A stretch of DNA of 64,000 nt from assembly GCF_000633515.1 (NCBI RefSeq), contig NZ_AYMP01000010.1, positions 186,001 through 250,000 of the forward strand. The letters run 5' to 3'. Below the pieces are notes generated by a model. The model was not told the origin of the DNA. It did not search any database and worked only from the letters and a program-made list of their open reading frames with translations. The DNA comes from Morganella morganii H1r. GTDB lineage: Bacteria; Pseudomonadota; Gammaproteobacteria; Enterobacterales; Enterobacteriaceae. Position numbers and translations under genes: made by a program. This document shows, piece after piece, positions 42,779-52,202 of the stretch (within the stretch, counting starts at the first letter, position 1; every line of letters begins with the position of its first letter).

Positions 42779-43333
42779 TCAAAAGTAAGACAGATTATAT
42801 GTCAGCATGGTATTGATTTTACCCGGCTGAGCAGGTTCACTGCCGACTTTGTAATATTTTGCATAAAACTGCATAACACCATTATCAGCCATAATTTTTG
42901 TATCGTATGGCGTATTTAAATTAATGACTTCATCACTTTTTTGTGACGTTAACGCAATCCCGACATTTTTATGATTGCCTTTCTCATCCGTTTCCTGGTT
43001 GATCAGATAATTACCGTTATTGGCAATCAGATTGGTGGATGCGAAATTAATATGCAGTGATTTTTTATCTTTGTCGCTGGCGTTACAATCTGATAATTCT
43101 AGAGAAAATGCTTTTTTCCCTTCATCTATTGCGCCCGGATGATTGATTTGATTAACCGTAATCGGATCTAATAATACCGACATGTTTGCATTACCATTAT
43201 TAATGGTACAGGTAGCATCTGTAATGAAGCCGGTAAAATTGATGGAACCACCGGATGCGGTGGTCGCCGCAGACACAGAGTTAGCAACAAAAATAAGAGA
43301 AAGAGACGCTGCAAGAGCGAATTTTTTATTCAT
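42779..43333 (-). CDS. fimbrial major subunit (type 1 pilin family)
   Basis: 184-aa exported pilin. Signal peptide to about residue 22 (NSVSAATT); pilin hallmarks INFTGFITDATCTIN with the first Cys and LELSDCNAS with the second, and the C-terminal TMLTYNLSYF strand. Start ATG 43333 has a GGAGAGG site; the longer in-frame reading upstream lacks a signal-peptide-like start. First gene of the operon running leftward. Confidence 0.87.
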   Translation of the reverse strand: MNKKFALAASLSLIFVANSVSAATTASGGSINFTGFITDATCTINNGNANMSVLLDPITVNQINHPGAIDEGKKAFSLELSDCNASDKDKKSLHINFASTNLIANNGNYLINQETDEKGNHKNVGIALTSQKSDEVINLNTPYDTKIMADNGVMQFYAKYYKVGSEPAQPGKINTMLTYNLSYF

Positions 43334-43971
43334 TATCCTCTCCGGGATGGAATATATAATAAATCCGGCAACGGAATTAATTACGTTACCTGTAAATTTA
43401 TTTTTAGTCATAGTGATTTTTAGCTGATTCTGAAAAAACAAATCAGCAGGGTTTATTTAGTTAGTAGCATCAATAAGAAATAGTTTTCCCCAGCAATTTT
43501 TTATTACCGTTAACAGGAAAGAAGTTTCTTATACATCAGAATGGAAGGCATAACTAAAACGAAACAGATTATATAGTCACGAAATGATTAATTGAAGTAT
43601 TTTTCTGATTTTATAATTAAAAGGTAGGTTTTATCTGTAATATCCGGATACAGACAGTTACTTATGGATTTATATACTGTGTTTTTATGTTATTACGATG
43701 TTATGCATTGATTGTTGTTAATATTTTTAAATATTCATTTAATATATGTTAAAAAACGCAGTATTTAATATTATTTTTTCTTTATAATGATTGATTGTAA
43801 CAATTAAGAATAATTATCATTAACAGTATTAACAGCGAAAAATCAATCACTCAGAATGATCCTGCTATTCATTATCGGCACAATCACAGATAACTTTAAT
43901 TGTTTTCAACTTTATTTTAGGTACAGAAGGATAACTATCAGAATCAGCTGATAACGAGTGTAACTGTTTAT
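43334..43971. other. AT-rich 640-bp region upstream of the fimbrial operon
   Basis: No gene seen. Very AT-rich with many A/T runs, as expected of an H-NS-silenced fimbrial promoter region. No long inverted repeats and no neighbouring recombinase, so this fimbria does not show the invertible-switch design seen at 56068-56363. A weak Fur-like match (14 of 19) at 43806-43824 is not convincing. Confidence 0.5.
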
Positions 43972-44029
43972 ATGGCGATTATTTCAGGCGGGGAACGCGG
44001 CGGGCAGCGTTACGGCTGCCCGGACAGGA

Positions 44030-44212
44030 TCAGTTTTTGTTCTGTTTATGGAAAGCCAGACGCTCTTCAAAATAGGCTTTCAGGTGAGATGCCAGCCCGT
44101 GAATTTTGTCATCCAGCTGACGAACCAGAAATTCATCGCTGTTCATATCATCAACCCGCTGCATAGCGAGGTCATCAACATATACTTTTTCCTGCGGGGT
44201 CAGTTGTGCCAT
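44030..44212 (-). CDS. small hypothetical protein
   Basis: 60-aa soluble, charged protein beginning MAQLTPQEKVYVDDLAMQRV; helical throughout with a His/Lys-rich end. Not recognised. It is supported by its own codon structure, an AGAGAGACAG stretch before the ATG, and a GC hairpin (CGGGCAGC 44001-44008 / GCTGCCCG 44015-44022) after the stop. Divergent from the recX-like gene by 73 bp. No function proposed. Confidence 0.55.
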   Translation of the reverse strand: MAQLTPQEKVYVDDLAMQRVDDMNSDEFLVRQLDDKIHGLASHLKAYFEERLAFHKQNKN

Positions 44213-44285
44213 TGTCTGTCTCTCTGAATATAGTGGGAATATGGTATGTTATCACGATTTTAACGGATAACACGCAGGTGTCACG

Positions 44286-44741
44286 ATGGATGAAAAACAA
44301 CTTTATCATTATGCCATATGGTTGCTGGGACGGCGGGAATATGCCGGCGCAGAACTGGCCCGCAAACTGAAACGGAAAATAGCCGAAAAGCAGGAAACCT
44401 CCCCGACGGAAGAGCGTGTTCTGCCCCGGGTGATGGCGCGGCTGACCGACTCACAGTATCTGGATGACACCCGCAGTATCGCGCTGTTTTTTCAGGCCGG
44501 GGTGAGAAAATTGCACGGGCCGGTGAGGATCCGCCGGGAATTACGCCAGAAAGGGTTTGACGGTGAACTGATTGATGCGGTTTTTTCCGCGCAGGAGACC
44601 GACTGGTTTGAACAGGCCCGTGAGGCAAAAATGAAGAAATTCGGGGAAAGCCGTCCGGCGGACTATAAAGAGAAGCAAAAACAGATGCGTTACCTGATGT
44701 ACCGGGGTTTTACGTCAGATCAGATTTATGAGCTGTACTGA
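44286..44741 (+). CDS. recX: RecX family regulatory protein
   Basis: 151-aa helical protein of the RecX/OraA family, which modulates RecA filaments. Repeats of three-helix units are visible: YAIWLLGRREYAGAELARKL, RLTDSQYLDDTRSIALFF, VRIRRELRQKGFDGELIDAVF and MRYLMYRGFTSDQIYEL. There is no recA next to it, so it is an isolated copy. It could be the species' only recX or a paralogue; the window cannot tell. Confidence 0.8.
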   Translation: MDEKQLYHYAIWLLGRREYAGAELARKLKRKIAEKQETSPTEERVLPRVMARLTDSQYLDDTRSIALFFQAGVRKLHGPVRIRRELRQKGFDGELIDAVFSAQETDWFEQAREAKMKKFGESRPADYKEKQKQMRYLMYRGFTSDQIYELY

Positions 44742-44753
44742 CACTGCCCGGTG

Positions 44754-45124
44754 TTATTTGTTTTTATTCAGAGCCTGTTGTATGGCGTCATGGTAACGGT
44801 GCCGGAGAAAATCCGTATTGAGCCCCGCCTGCTGCATCTGTAATGCCAGCAACCGTAAGCGTTTGTTTGTCTGCTCATATTCTGTGCTGTCCGGCGGCAG
44901 AGCGGACAATAATTCCGCCAGTGAAACCGACTCCTGCGGGCCAGTAATGCAGGGGGAAGATACCCTGCATTTTTCAGTAACCGGTAGCCCACCCGAAGTT
45001 CCGGCGGAACATGGCTGTCATCATCAAGCGTGAGTGGCTTACCTTCTCCTGCCAGTCCTTCTAATTCTCCGCTTTCAAGCGCCGCCTGAATATGGCGCTC
45101 TGCCAGTGTGTCAAAAATCGTCAT
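44754..45124 (-). pseudogene. DUF1992 (DnaJC28-like, YhdN-type) gene with a frameshift
   Basis: The first ~56 residues match the DUF1992 family well (FDTLAERHIQAALESGEL, DDDSHVPPELRVGYRLLKNA). The reading then leaves frame near 44936-44941, at GGCCCGCAGG on the minus strand. In the shifted frame the family ending resumes (ESVSLAELLSALPPDS, MQQAGLNTDFLRHRYHD) to a TAA at 44754. The combined length, 371 nt, is one base short of a whole number of codons plus stop, consistent with a single-base deletion, giving a ~123-aa protein if repaired. It may be a real mutation or a sequencing error. Confidence 0.78.
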
Positions 45125-45261
45125 AGCGCTTCTGTTCCCCCTGTTACCGATTCATTATAGCAGTGTCTTTTCCCCGCATAAATCATCTGTCTCAGTCAAA
45201 AAATCCGCATTTACTGCTGAATGATAAATGAATTACATCAGGAGGATAAGTGCATTGATAT

Positions 45262-45636
45262 TCATTTTCAGTGCCTCTGCGGAAGCCGGTTACAGCATGG
45301 CGGCACCGGACTGAAAATGAAAGGTGAGCGCAGCAACAGCGTGGATACTCGTCCCGGTGCCCGCCTGACTTACGTAAATCAGAAGCAGTCCGATCAATCC
45401 GCGCAGCCGTTTGTTGAGGTGAACTGGCTGTACAGTAATGCGAAGAGTGATATGACCTTTAATAATCACTACACCTTCAGTGATGATATGCCCGCCAGCC
45501 GGGTGGAAATCAAAGCGGGCGCGGAAGGGCAGATTTCACCAAACCGCGCGTCCGGGGTAACGTCTCCCGCCAGATGGGGGCGAATAATTACTCCGGTGAC
45601 CGTGCGATGATCGGTGTGAAATACCAGTGGAAATAA
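45262..45636 (+). pseudogene. remnant of an autotransporter beta-barrel C-terminus
   Basis: Three reading frames in succession encode pieces of an autotransporter barrel end: SASAEAGYSMAAPD, then LKMKGERSNSVDTRPGARL to VEIKAGAEGQISPN, then VRGNVSRQMGANN to a terminal KYQWK and TAA at 45634. At least two frameshifts (near 45300 and 45550) break it, and the passenger and most of the barrel are missing. It is non-functional as read and marks the loss of a former surface protein gene. A strong terminator still follows. Confidence 0.75.
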
Positions 45637-45652
45637 GCTGAACCGCTGAGAT

Positions 45653-45688
45653 AAAAATCCCCCTGTGTTGCCACAGGGGGATTTTTTT
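45653..45688. terminator. bidirectional terminator
   Basis: AAAAATCCCCCTGTG (45653-45667), TTGC loop, CACAGGGGGATTTTTTT. It serves the autotransporter remnant on the plus strand and pgtP on the minus strand. Confidence 0.88.
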
Positions 45689-45746
45689 ATCAATAACGTT
45701 CCTGATGTCAGCGCCGCGGCGCGAAAGGGTAACGAACAGTGTGAAA

Positions 45747-47150
45747 TCAGTTAGCAGAAGCCGGTTCTAATGTCACTTTTTTGGTTTTTTCTTCTGACAG
45801 TGCCTGCTGACGGTTACGTTCCAGTTCCAGCGCACCAAAGTGAGACAGAATACAGAAGATGATGCAGCAGACGATACCGCCTAACAGCAGATAGAAACCA
45901 CCGTGCCAGCCCATACGGTCAACAATGAAGCCGAACAGGGTGGTTCCCAGGGTTGCACCCAGGATGTAGCTCATAAAACCGCGTAAACCTACCGCAGAAC
46001 CGACCGCGAAGCTCGGGACGATTTCCATGGTCTGCACGGATGCCAGGAACTGAGGCACATAAATCAGGCAACCGACAACCGCAGCGAAGAAGGTGACGAC
46101 GGCCAGGGACTGGCTCTGCCAGTAACCGATCAGGCAGAAGAAAATCAGCGTCATACAGACGATCGCCAGCGGCATTCTGCGGCCTTTGAACAGTTTGTCT
46201 GTCAGCCAGCCTGCCAGCAGGGTGGACGGAATCGCTGCCCATTCGAAGAACAGGAAAGCCACACTCATCTGATCTTTGCTGAAGTTTTTCTCGGTCAGCA
46301 GATAAATCGGCAGCCAGCTGATGATCCCGAAACGTACCATGTACACGAACACATCAACAAACGAGACATACCAGGCATTTTTGTTTTTCAGCACATAGGT
46401 GCAGAAAATCTGAAATGCAGACATATTTTCCGGAGACTGCTCTTTCTGCGCGTCGGATAACACCACTTTTTCTTCCGGCATCATTTCCGCCAGCGCCGGT
46501 AAGCCTTCCTGTTCCGGAGAACCTTTACCCAGCAGCAGGACGACCACCGCGAAGATCACCGCGATAACCGCCGGAACCGCATAGCTGGCCGCCTGCCAGT
46601 GCTCAGTACCGAGAACCGCGAAGGCTGCCCCCACGATTGGTGCAACGATACCGCCGCCGACGTTGTGGGAGATATTCCAGAAAGCCCCGATACGACCGCG
46701 TTCACGGCGCGGGAACCATTTGGCGATAGTAATAAAAGAAGGACCGACGCCCATGCCCTGGAACAGACCGTTGAGGGCAACGAAACCGACGAACAGCCAG
46801 AATGCGCCGCTGAAGCCCATACCGAGGTTAACAACGGCACAGAGGATCAGACCAAAGGCCATAAAAGCTTTCGGGCTGGCTTTATCCGCCAGGCTGCTCA
46901 TAATTCCTTTACTGATCCCGTAAGTGATCAGCATGCAGCTGGTTAACATACCGATCTGCGTTGTGGTCAGATCGAGGTTTTCTTTCAGATACGGCGTGGA
47001 GAGCGTAAAGTTATTGCGGACAATATAATACGCTAAGTAACCGAGGAACACGCTGAGCAATGCCTGAACGCGATAGCGTTTGTAAGTGGCAGGCACTTTT
47101 TCAGGTGCGACTTTATTTTTTGCCATAGCCGGCTTTAAAAATGACAGCAT
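45747..47150 (-). CDS. pgtP: phosphoglycerate transporter (organophosphate:Pi antiporter, MFS)
   Basis: 467-aa MFS protein of the GlpT/UhpT/PgtP family. Family features are VFLGYLAYYIVRNNFTLSTPYL in helix 1, FPRRERGRIGAFWNISHNVGGG near residue 150, and GLRGFMSYILGATLG late. PgtP rather than UhpT is chosen because pgtC, pgtB and pgtA homologues follow divergently. It imports 3-phosphoglycerate, 2-phosphoglycerate and phosphoenolpyruvate in exchange for phosphate. Start ATG 47150 with AGGTGAA. Expression should depend on PgtA; a perfect inverted repeat lies 111-130 bp upstream. Confidence 0.87.
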   Translation of the reverse strand: MLSFLKPAMAKNKVAPEKVPATYKRYRVQALLSVFLGYLAYYIVRNNFTLSTPYLKENLDLTTTQIGMLTSCMLITYGISKGIMSSLADKASPKAFMAFGLILCAVVNLGMGFSGAFWLFVGFVALNGLFQGMGVGPSFITIAKWFPRRERGRIGAFWNISHNVGGGIVAPIVGAAFAVLGTEHWQAASYAVPAVIAVIFAVVVLLLGKGSPEQEGLPALAEMMPEEKVVLSDAQKEQSPENMSAFQIFCTYVLKNKNAWYVSFVDVFVYMVRFGIISWLPIYLLTEKNFSKDQMSVAFLFFEWAAIPSTLLAGWLTDKLFKGRRMPLAIVCMTLIFFCLIGYWQSQSLAVVTFFAAVVGCLIYVPQFLASVQTMEIVPSFAVGSAVGLRGFMSYILGATLGTTLFGFIVDRMGWHGGFYLLLGGIVCCIIFCILSHFGALELERNRQQALSEEKTKKVTLEPASAN

Positions 47151-47260
47151 AATTTCACCTGCAGAAATGTATTTTAAAATAGGATTACTGTGTGTATGGT
47201 CTTTTTTTTTCTGACAGAGTCATCATGTTCCGGCTGAATAAATATCTCAATATCATGGTT

Positions 47261-47280
47261 TTGAGTCACTTTTGACTCAA
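47261..47280. promoter_or_regulatory. 20-bp inverted repeat upstream of pgtP, candidate PgtA site
   Basis: TTGAGTCA (47261-47268), CTTT, TGACTCAA (47273-47280): a perfect 8+8 dyad in the divergent pgtP/pgtC gap. Position and symmetry suit a response regulator operator. PgtA as the binder is inferred. The remainder of the 526-bp gap is AT-rich without genes. Confidence 0.55.
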
Positions 47281-47633
47281 TATGAAATATAAGAGGTATA
47301 AAATGACACAAATAAGTTTATTGGTATGTTTGTTTTGTATCACTATGAAAAACATTGTGAAATTAATGAGGAGAATGATAAGTAAAAATGAATGAATAGC
47401 TTTTATATTGAACTTAAAGGCTTTTATTCTTATTTTGTCGTTGCAGTAATTTATTGCTATTATTGTTTCCTGCATTGTTATTATCTGTTTATGGCGATGA
47501 TTTAAAATATCACGTCAATTACCGTGCCTGTTTGTTATTTTCTTTAATATCTGCGGTGCAGATGCCGGTAAACAAACGGGTAATATTTGTCTCAAACGGG
47601 CTTTTGCGACAAACTGAAAAAGATGTCATTTTT

Positions 47634-47647
47634 TTGATGTGAATCAC
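47634..47647. promoter_or_regulatory. FNR-like site before pgtC
   Basis: TTGATGTGAATCAC matches TTGAT-N4-ATCAA at 9 of 10 positions. It ends 29 bp before the pgtC start, close enough that it might repress rather than activate. Moderate support only. Confidence 0.4.
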
Positions 47648-47676
47648 ACCCCGCAAACGAATACAGAACTCAGCTT

Positions 47677-48933
47677 ATGCCACAACGCCGAATCCGCCGC
47701 TTTGCGGCCAGTATCATAACCGCCGCCGCACTGATATTCAGTCTGTCAGCATCCGCGAAACCGGATGAACTGGTGATTGCCACCACCCTTTCACCGGAAG
47801 CGACTGCTCATATTATCAGCAGCTGGCAGCAGCAGCCCGGCGCCGTCCGTATCCGGACCATTAACCGCACCAGTGCGGCACTGGAGCGTCTGCTGGATAC
47901 TCCGGCACTGGAAGATGTTGATCTGGTGGTGACATCATCGCCGATGTTATTGCAGCATTTACAGGAGCATGACCGGCTGGCGGAGCTTCCGGATCTGCCG
48001 GATGTTTCCCGGCGTCTGGTGCCGCTGCGGCTGCGCGGTAATGCGGCTGCGGTGGCATTTTCCGGTTACGGCATTCTGGTGAATAAGCGGCGGATGGCGG
48101 AAAGCAATCTGCCGGTTCCGGCATCGTGGGATTCCCTGACCGACAGCCGCTATCAGGGGTTACTGCTGATGAGCAGTCCGTCACGCTCGGACACCTATCA
48201 TCTGATGGTCGAATCGCTGTTACAGCAGCGCGGCTGGGATGAGGGCTGGGCGCTGCTGCTTAATGTTTCCGGGAATCTGGCGACTATCTCATCACGCAGT
48301 TTCGGTGTGGCGGACAAAATCAAAGCCGGGCTGGGCGGGGCCGCCCCGGTGATTGATAATTACGCCTGGCTGCTGCTGGGTGACCCGGAGCTGGCTTTTA
48401 ATTATCTGCCGGATTCCGCCACATCCCCGACCTTTGTCGCGATAAGCTGCCACAGTCTGAACAAAGAGAAGGCCCGCGCCTTTATCCGTTTTCTGCTCAG
48501 TGAGCAGGGGCAGAACGTGCTGGCGGACAGCAGTACCGGTAAATATCCGGTCACACCGCTGCCGCAGGGAAATCCGCGTGAGCCGGTGCAGCGCCGCCTG
48601 CTGAATTCCCCGCATCAGATGGATGAGAATCTGGTGCTCAAACGTCAGCGCATGGTGCAGCAGCTGTTTGATACTGCGATCACCTTCCGTCTGACGGAAT
48701 CCATCGACGCCTGGCGTGCCCTGTATACCGCCGAAGCCCGGGTGAAGCATCCGCTGCCGCATATCCGTGCTCTGCTGACCGCCATGCCGGTCTCTGTACA
48801 GGAGAGTACAGACCCGGCCTATTACTCGCGTTTTGACGATAACCGCAAAGCGGAGGAAGAGTATATCCGCTGGCAGAAGTTCTTCCGCGAACAGCAGCGC
48901 AAAGCGATTGCTGAACTGGAGAAAGTCCGGTGA
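47677..48933 (+). CDS. pgtC: phosphoglycerate sensing periplasmic protein PgtC
   Basis: 418-aa extracytoplasmic solute-binding-like protein with signal peptide (to about residue 27, SASA). The fold resembles iron/oxyanion-type binding proteins: ELVIATTLSPEATAHIISSW at the start, AVAFSGYGILVNKRRMAE, and AISCHSLNKEKARAFIRFLL. In Salmonella PgtC works with the PgtB sensor to detect external phosphoglycerate. The long charged C-terminus (~360-418) may contact PgtB. It overlaps pgtB by 4 bp. Confidence 0.85.
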   Translation: MPQRRIRRFAASIITAAALIFSLSASAKPDELVIATTLSPEATAHIISSWQQQPGAVRIRTINRTSAALERLLDTPALEDVDLVVTSSPMLLQHLQEHDRLAELPDLPDVSRRLVPLRLRGNAAAVAFSGYGILVNKRRMAESNLPVPASWDSLTDSRYQGLLLMSSPSRSDTYHLMVESLLQQRGWDEGWALLLNVSGNLATISSRSFGVADKIKAGLGGAAPVIDNYAWLLLGDPELAFNYLPDSATSPTFVAISCHSLNKEKARAFIRFLLSEQGQNVLADSSTGKYPVTPLPQGNPREPVQRRLLNSPHQMDENLVLKRQRMVQQLFDTAITFRLTESIDAWRALYTAEARVKHPLPHIRALLTAMPVSVQESTDPAYYSRFDDNRKAEEEYIRWQKFFREQQRKAIAELEKVR

Positions 48934-50933
48934 AACAACGTATTGCCCGTTATATTGGTCGTTTCAGTATCAGCGCTATCCTGCGCGGCGCGTTTGTGAT
49001 CGGCACGCTGATGACACTGATTGTCAGCTGTGTGAGCCTGTATGCCTGGCAGGCGCAGAACCGGCAAATCCGCTACGCGCTGGGCGATTATTTTCCGCGT
49101 ATTCAGGCATCGTTTCTGATCGAAGGGCAGCTGAATACGCTGGTGGATGAACTGAATGAGTTTCTGAAAGCGCCGGATACCGTTGCGCGTCTGCAGCTGC
49201 GTAATCAGATCACCCTGCATTTGTCGCAGATCGAAGCGATCAACCGGAAACTGAGCGGCCAGGATCAGGCACAGATAGCGGCGATTGTGCAGCAGGGGCA
49301 GGCACTTCTGCAGCGCCTCGATAATTCCTTGTATACCCTGTTTCTGGCGCGGGAAAATGTAAACACACTGTCCGCGCGGATCGCCTGGCTGCATGACGAT
49401 TTCAATACAGAGCTCAGTTCGCTGTCACAGGATATCAGCTGGCAGCAGGGATCTCTGCTGGATCAGATAGAGCAGGATCCGTCCCGGGCTATCGCCTTAC
49501 AGGGCAGCCTGCGCAAAGTGCAGGGGGAGTTACAGCTGATCTATACCCTTGCCCGGCTGGAGGGACAGATTATGGACGATCTGACCGGGCGTCTGCGTGA
49601 CGAGCAGAATGAAAACACGGAAAGCAGCGCCGGCTCACACAGTTATGTCCGTTATCTCACCTATCTGAAGTCCGGTGCGGAATCAAATGAAACGGCACTG
49701 GATCTGTACCCGAGTACCGTGACACTGAGTCAGACCATTGATGAGCTGCTGGATATCGGCCTGTCTGACAGCAAAATGCCCGGTGTGCTGAAAAATTACC
49801 GCGCGGCAAAAGCAGAGCTGGCGGCTGCCACAGCAGAAAAGGATCGCATTCTGGAGCGGTTCCGCACTCAGCTGGATGTGCAGCTGGATAACAGCCACAG
49901 TCAGTTACAGACCCTGAATCATCATCTCTCCGGTATTATGAGCTACAGCGGCACCATCATTATTATTACCGCGCTGCTGGCATTATTACTGGCGGTGATC
50001 TTTAACCACTATTTTATCCGTACCCGGCTGGTCCGGCGCTTTACGGTGCTGAATCAGGCGGTTGCACGGATCGGACACGGTGATCTGACGGCGGATATCC
50101 CGGTTGAGGGACGGGATGAGATCGGCCGGGTGGCAATGCTGCTGCGTCAGACGCTCAATCAGATCAACCGGCAAAAAGCGCAGCTGGAGCAGGAGATCAC
50201 CGACAGAAAAGCCATTGAGGCTAATTTACGCGCCACTCAGAATGAGCTGATCCAGACCGCCAAACTGGCGGTGGTCGGGCAGACCATGACCACCCTGGCG
50301 CATGAAATCAATCAGCCGCTGAATGCATTATCCATGCACATTTATATGGCGAAGCGGGCACTGGCGGCAGACGGAAACACCCATGCCGTGAATGCCCTGA
50401 ATAAATCCGTGCAGCTGATCACGCGAATGGACGGTATTATCCGCTCTCTGCGCCAGTTTGCCCGGCGGCGGGATGACGGCGCGACATTACAGCCGATTGA
50501 TTTGCACCGGAGCATTCAGGATGCGTGGGATATCCTGGCACTGCAGAACAAAATGCGTGATGTCATTCTGCATCAGCCTGATTTTCTGCCGCAGGTACAG
50601 GGAGATACCATCGGTATACAGCAGGTGCTGGTCAATATGCTGTCCAATGCGCTGGATGCCTCACCGGCAGCGGCGGAAATTGTCATCGATTTTGCGGAAT
50701 CCGGTGATGAAATTTCCCTCTTTATCAGTGATAACGGCAGCGGCTGGCCTATAGAACTGGCGGATTCACTGATGAAACCCTTCACCACCAGTAAAGAAAT
50801 CGGTCTCGGGATCGGCCTGTCGGTCAGCAGCTCAATCATGCAGCAGCTGGGCGGCAGTCTGCGGATCGCATCCACACTGACCGGTAACGGATGTGTGATC
50901 CTGAGTTTTAAAAAGGTAATTGAATATGCTTGA
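48930..50933 (+). CDS. pgtB: sensor histidine kinase PgtB
   Basis: 667-aa inner-membrane kinase, the length of Salmonella PgtB. Membrane segments lie at ~18-40 and ~345-368, bounding a large, helical periplasmic domain that should meet PgtC. A HAMP domain follows (RTRLVRRFTVLNQAVARIGH), then the dimerisation H-box LAVVGQTMTTLAHEINQPLN with the phosphorylated His, and the ATPase domain (N-box NMLSNALDASP; SDNGSGWP; FTTSKEIGLGIGLSV). It overlaps pgtA by 8 bp. Confidence 0.9.
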   Translation: MKQRIARYIGRFSISAILRGAFVIGTLMTLIVSCVSLYAWQAQNRQIRYALGDYFPRIQASFLIEGQLNTLVDELNEFLKAPDTVARLQLRNQITLHLSQIEAINRKLSGQDQAQIAAIVQQGQALLQRLDNSLYTLFLARENVNTLSARIAWLHDDFNTELSSLSQDISWQQGSLLDQIEQDPSRAIALQGSLRKVQGELQLIYTLARLEGQIMDDLTGRLRDEQNENTESSAGSHSYVRYLTYLKSGAESNETALDLYPSTVTLSQTIDELLDIGLSDSKMPGVLKNYRAAKAELAAATAEKDRILERFRTQLDVQLDNSHSQLQTLNHHLSGIMSYSGTIIIITALLALLLAVIFNHYFIRTRLVRRFTVLNQAVARIGHGDLTADIPVEGRDEIGRVAMLLRQTLNQINRQKAQLEQEITDRKAIEANLRATQNELIQTAKLAVVGQTMTTLAHEINQPLNALSMHIYMAKRALAADGNTHAVNALNKSVQLITRMDGIIRSLRQFARRRDDGATLQPIDLHRSIQDAWDILALQNKMRDVILHQPDFLPQVQGDTIGIQQVLVNMLSNALDASPAAAEIVIDFAESGDEISLFISDNGSGWPIELADSLMKPFTTSKEIGLGIGLSVSSSIMQQLGGSLRIASTLTGNGCVILSFKKVIEYA

Positions 50934-52173
50934 TGATAATTACGATATCTTATTAATTGATGATGATACGGATGTGCTGGAAGCTTACTGCATGCTGCTG
51001 GAGCAGGCCGGATATCGTGTTTATGCCTGTCATGACCCGCTGGCGGCAAAAGAGCTGGTTCACCGCGACTGGTGCGGCATTGTGCTCAGTGATGTTTGTA
51101 TGCCGGGATGCTCCGGTATCGATTTGATGGCGTTATTTCTGGAAAAAGACAAATACCTGCCGGTACTGCTGATCACCGGTCACGGCGATGTGCCGATGGC
51201 AGTGGAAGCCGTCAAACAGGGGGCATGGGATTTTTTGCAGAAACCGGTGGATCCGGAGCATCTGCTGACCCTGACAGAAAAAGCCCTGGCTGCCCGCAGG
51301 CAGCGGGTCACCCAGCGCCGCTGGAGCTCAGAGCAGCTGACACTGAATCTTGCCGGAGAAAGTGAATGGACAGAACATGTCCGTCAGCAGCTGCGCGGAC
51401 TGGCAGAAACCCATGCAGCGGTCTTTCTGCACGGTGAGCCGGGGAGCGGCCGCACCTATCTGGCGCGTTACCTGCATCAGATCAGCAGCAATAAACGCGG
51501 GCCGCTGGTGATCAAAACCCTGCTCAGTGATGAAGCGATCCCGCTGGATGCCTGGCTGGATGAAGTGACGGACGGCACACTGGTGATCAAAAATATCGAT
51601 CTGATGCCGCTCAGTCAGCAGCGCTGGCTGGTACAGCATATCCGTCAGGAGCAGCGGACATTCCGCCTGATCGGGATCGCTGACACACCGCTGATTATGC
51701 TGACCAAACAGCAGAAGATTATTGCTGAACTCTATTACTGTTTCTCGATGACACAGATTGCCTGTCTGCCGCTGTCCCAGCGCAAAGCCGATATTGCACC
51801 GATATTCCGCTATTATCTGGAACAGGCCTGTTCCCGTCTGAATCATCCGCTGCCGAACCTCGCGGAACCGCTGGTGAAAAAACTGACCCGGCGGCACTGG
51901 CCCGGCAATGTCAGTGAGCTGGCGAATGCGGCGGAGCTGTATGCGGTCGGGATTATGCCGATGGGTGATACCGCGAACCCGCTGCTGCCGTCTGTGACCC
52001 CCACTGCGCTGGATCAGCGGGTGGAGAGCTATGAGCGGCAGATTATCACTGAAGCCCTGAATATCCATCAGGGGCGGATTAACGATGTATCCGAATATCT
52101 GCAAATTCCGCGTAAGAAACTCTATCTGCGGATGAAAAAATACGGGTTGGATAAGCATCATTACCGTATATAA
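50926..52173 (+). CDS. pgtA: response regulator PgtA (NtrC-like, without GAFTGA)
   Basis: 415 aa from ATG 50926 (AAAAGGT site), the length of Salmonella PgtA; a TTG 6 nt earlier is less likely. Receiver domain 1-~120: ILLIDDDTDVLEAY, phospho-acceptor Asp in GIVLSDVCMPG, Lys in FLQKPVDPEHLL. The central ATPase-like domain keeps a Walker-A-like HGEPGSGRTYLARYLHQ but lacks the GAFTGA loop needed to contact sigma-54. A C-terminal Fis-type helix-turn-helix includes NDVSEYLQIPRKKLYLRMKK. It activates pgtP in Salmonella, most likely through sigma-70 polymerase. Last gene of the operon. Confidence 0.88.
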   Translation: MLDDNYDILLIDDDTDVLEAYCMLLEQAGYRVYACHDPLAAKELVHRDWCGIVLSDVCMPGCSGIDLMALFLEKDKYLPVLLITGHGDVPMAVEAVKQGAWDFLQKPVDPEHLLTLTEKALAARRQRVTQRRWSSEQLTLNLAGESEWTEHVRQQLRGLAETHAAVFLHGEPGSGRTYLARYLHQISSNKRGPLVIKTLLSDEAIPLDAWLDEVTDGTLVIKNIDLMPLSQQRWLVQHIRQEQRTFRLIGIADTPLIMLTKQQKIIAELYYCFSMTQIACLPLSQRKADIAPIFRYYLEQACSRLNHPLPNLAEPLVKKLTRRHWPGNVSELANAAELYAVGIMPMGDTANPLLPSVTPTALDQRVESYERQIITEALNIHQGRINDVSEYLQIPRKKLYLRMKKYGLDKHHYRI

Positions 52174-52202
52174 TATAAACTAATCTGATGATTTTTTCCC
52201 TT

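Noticed and set aside
43806-43824. Fur-box-like sequence AAGAATAATTATCATTAAC
   Set aside because: Only 14 of 19 positions match in a very AT-rich region, and it is ~470 bp from the nearest plausible target.
43334-43971. Possible invertible promoter for the second fimbrial operon
   Set aside because: I found no long inverted repeats and no recombinase gene next to it; only short A/T-rich palindromes.
45221-45610. An intact 129-codon ORF
   Set aside because: Its content is an autotransporter barrel fragment broken at both ends by frameshifts, so it is treated as part of a pseudogene.
47151-47676. Sigma-54 promoter for pgtP or pgtC
   Set aside because: No clear TGGCAC-N5-TTGC element was seen, and PgtA lacks the GAFTGA loop needed to activate sigma-54 polymerase.
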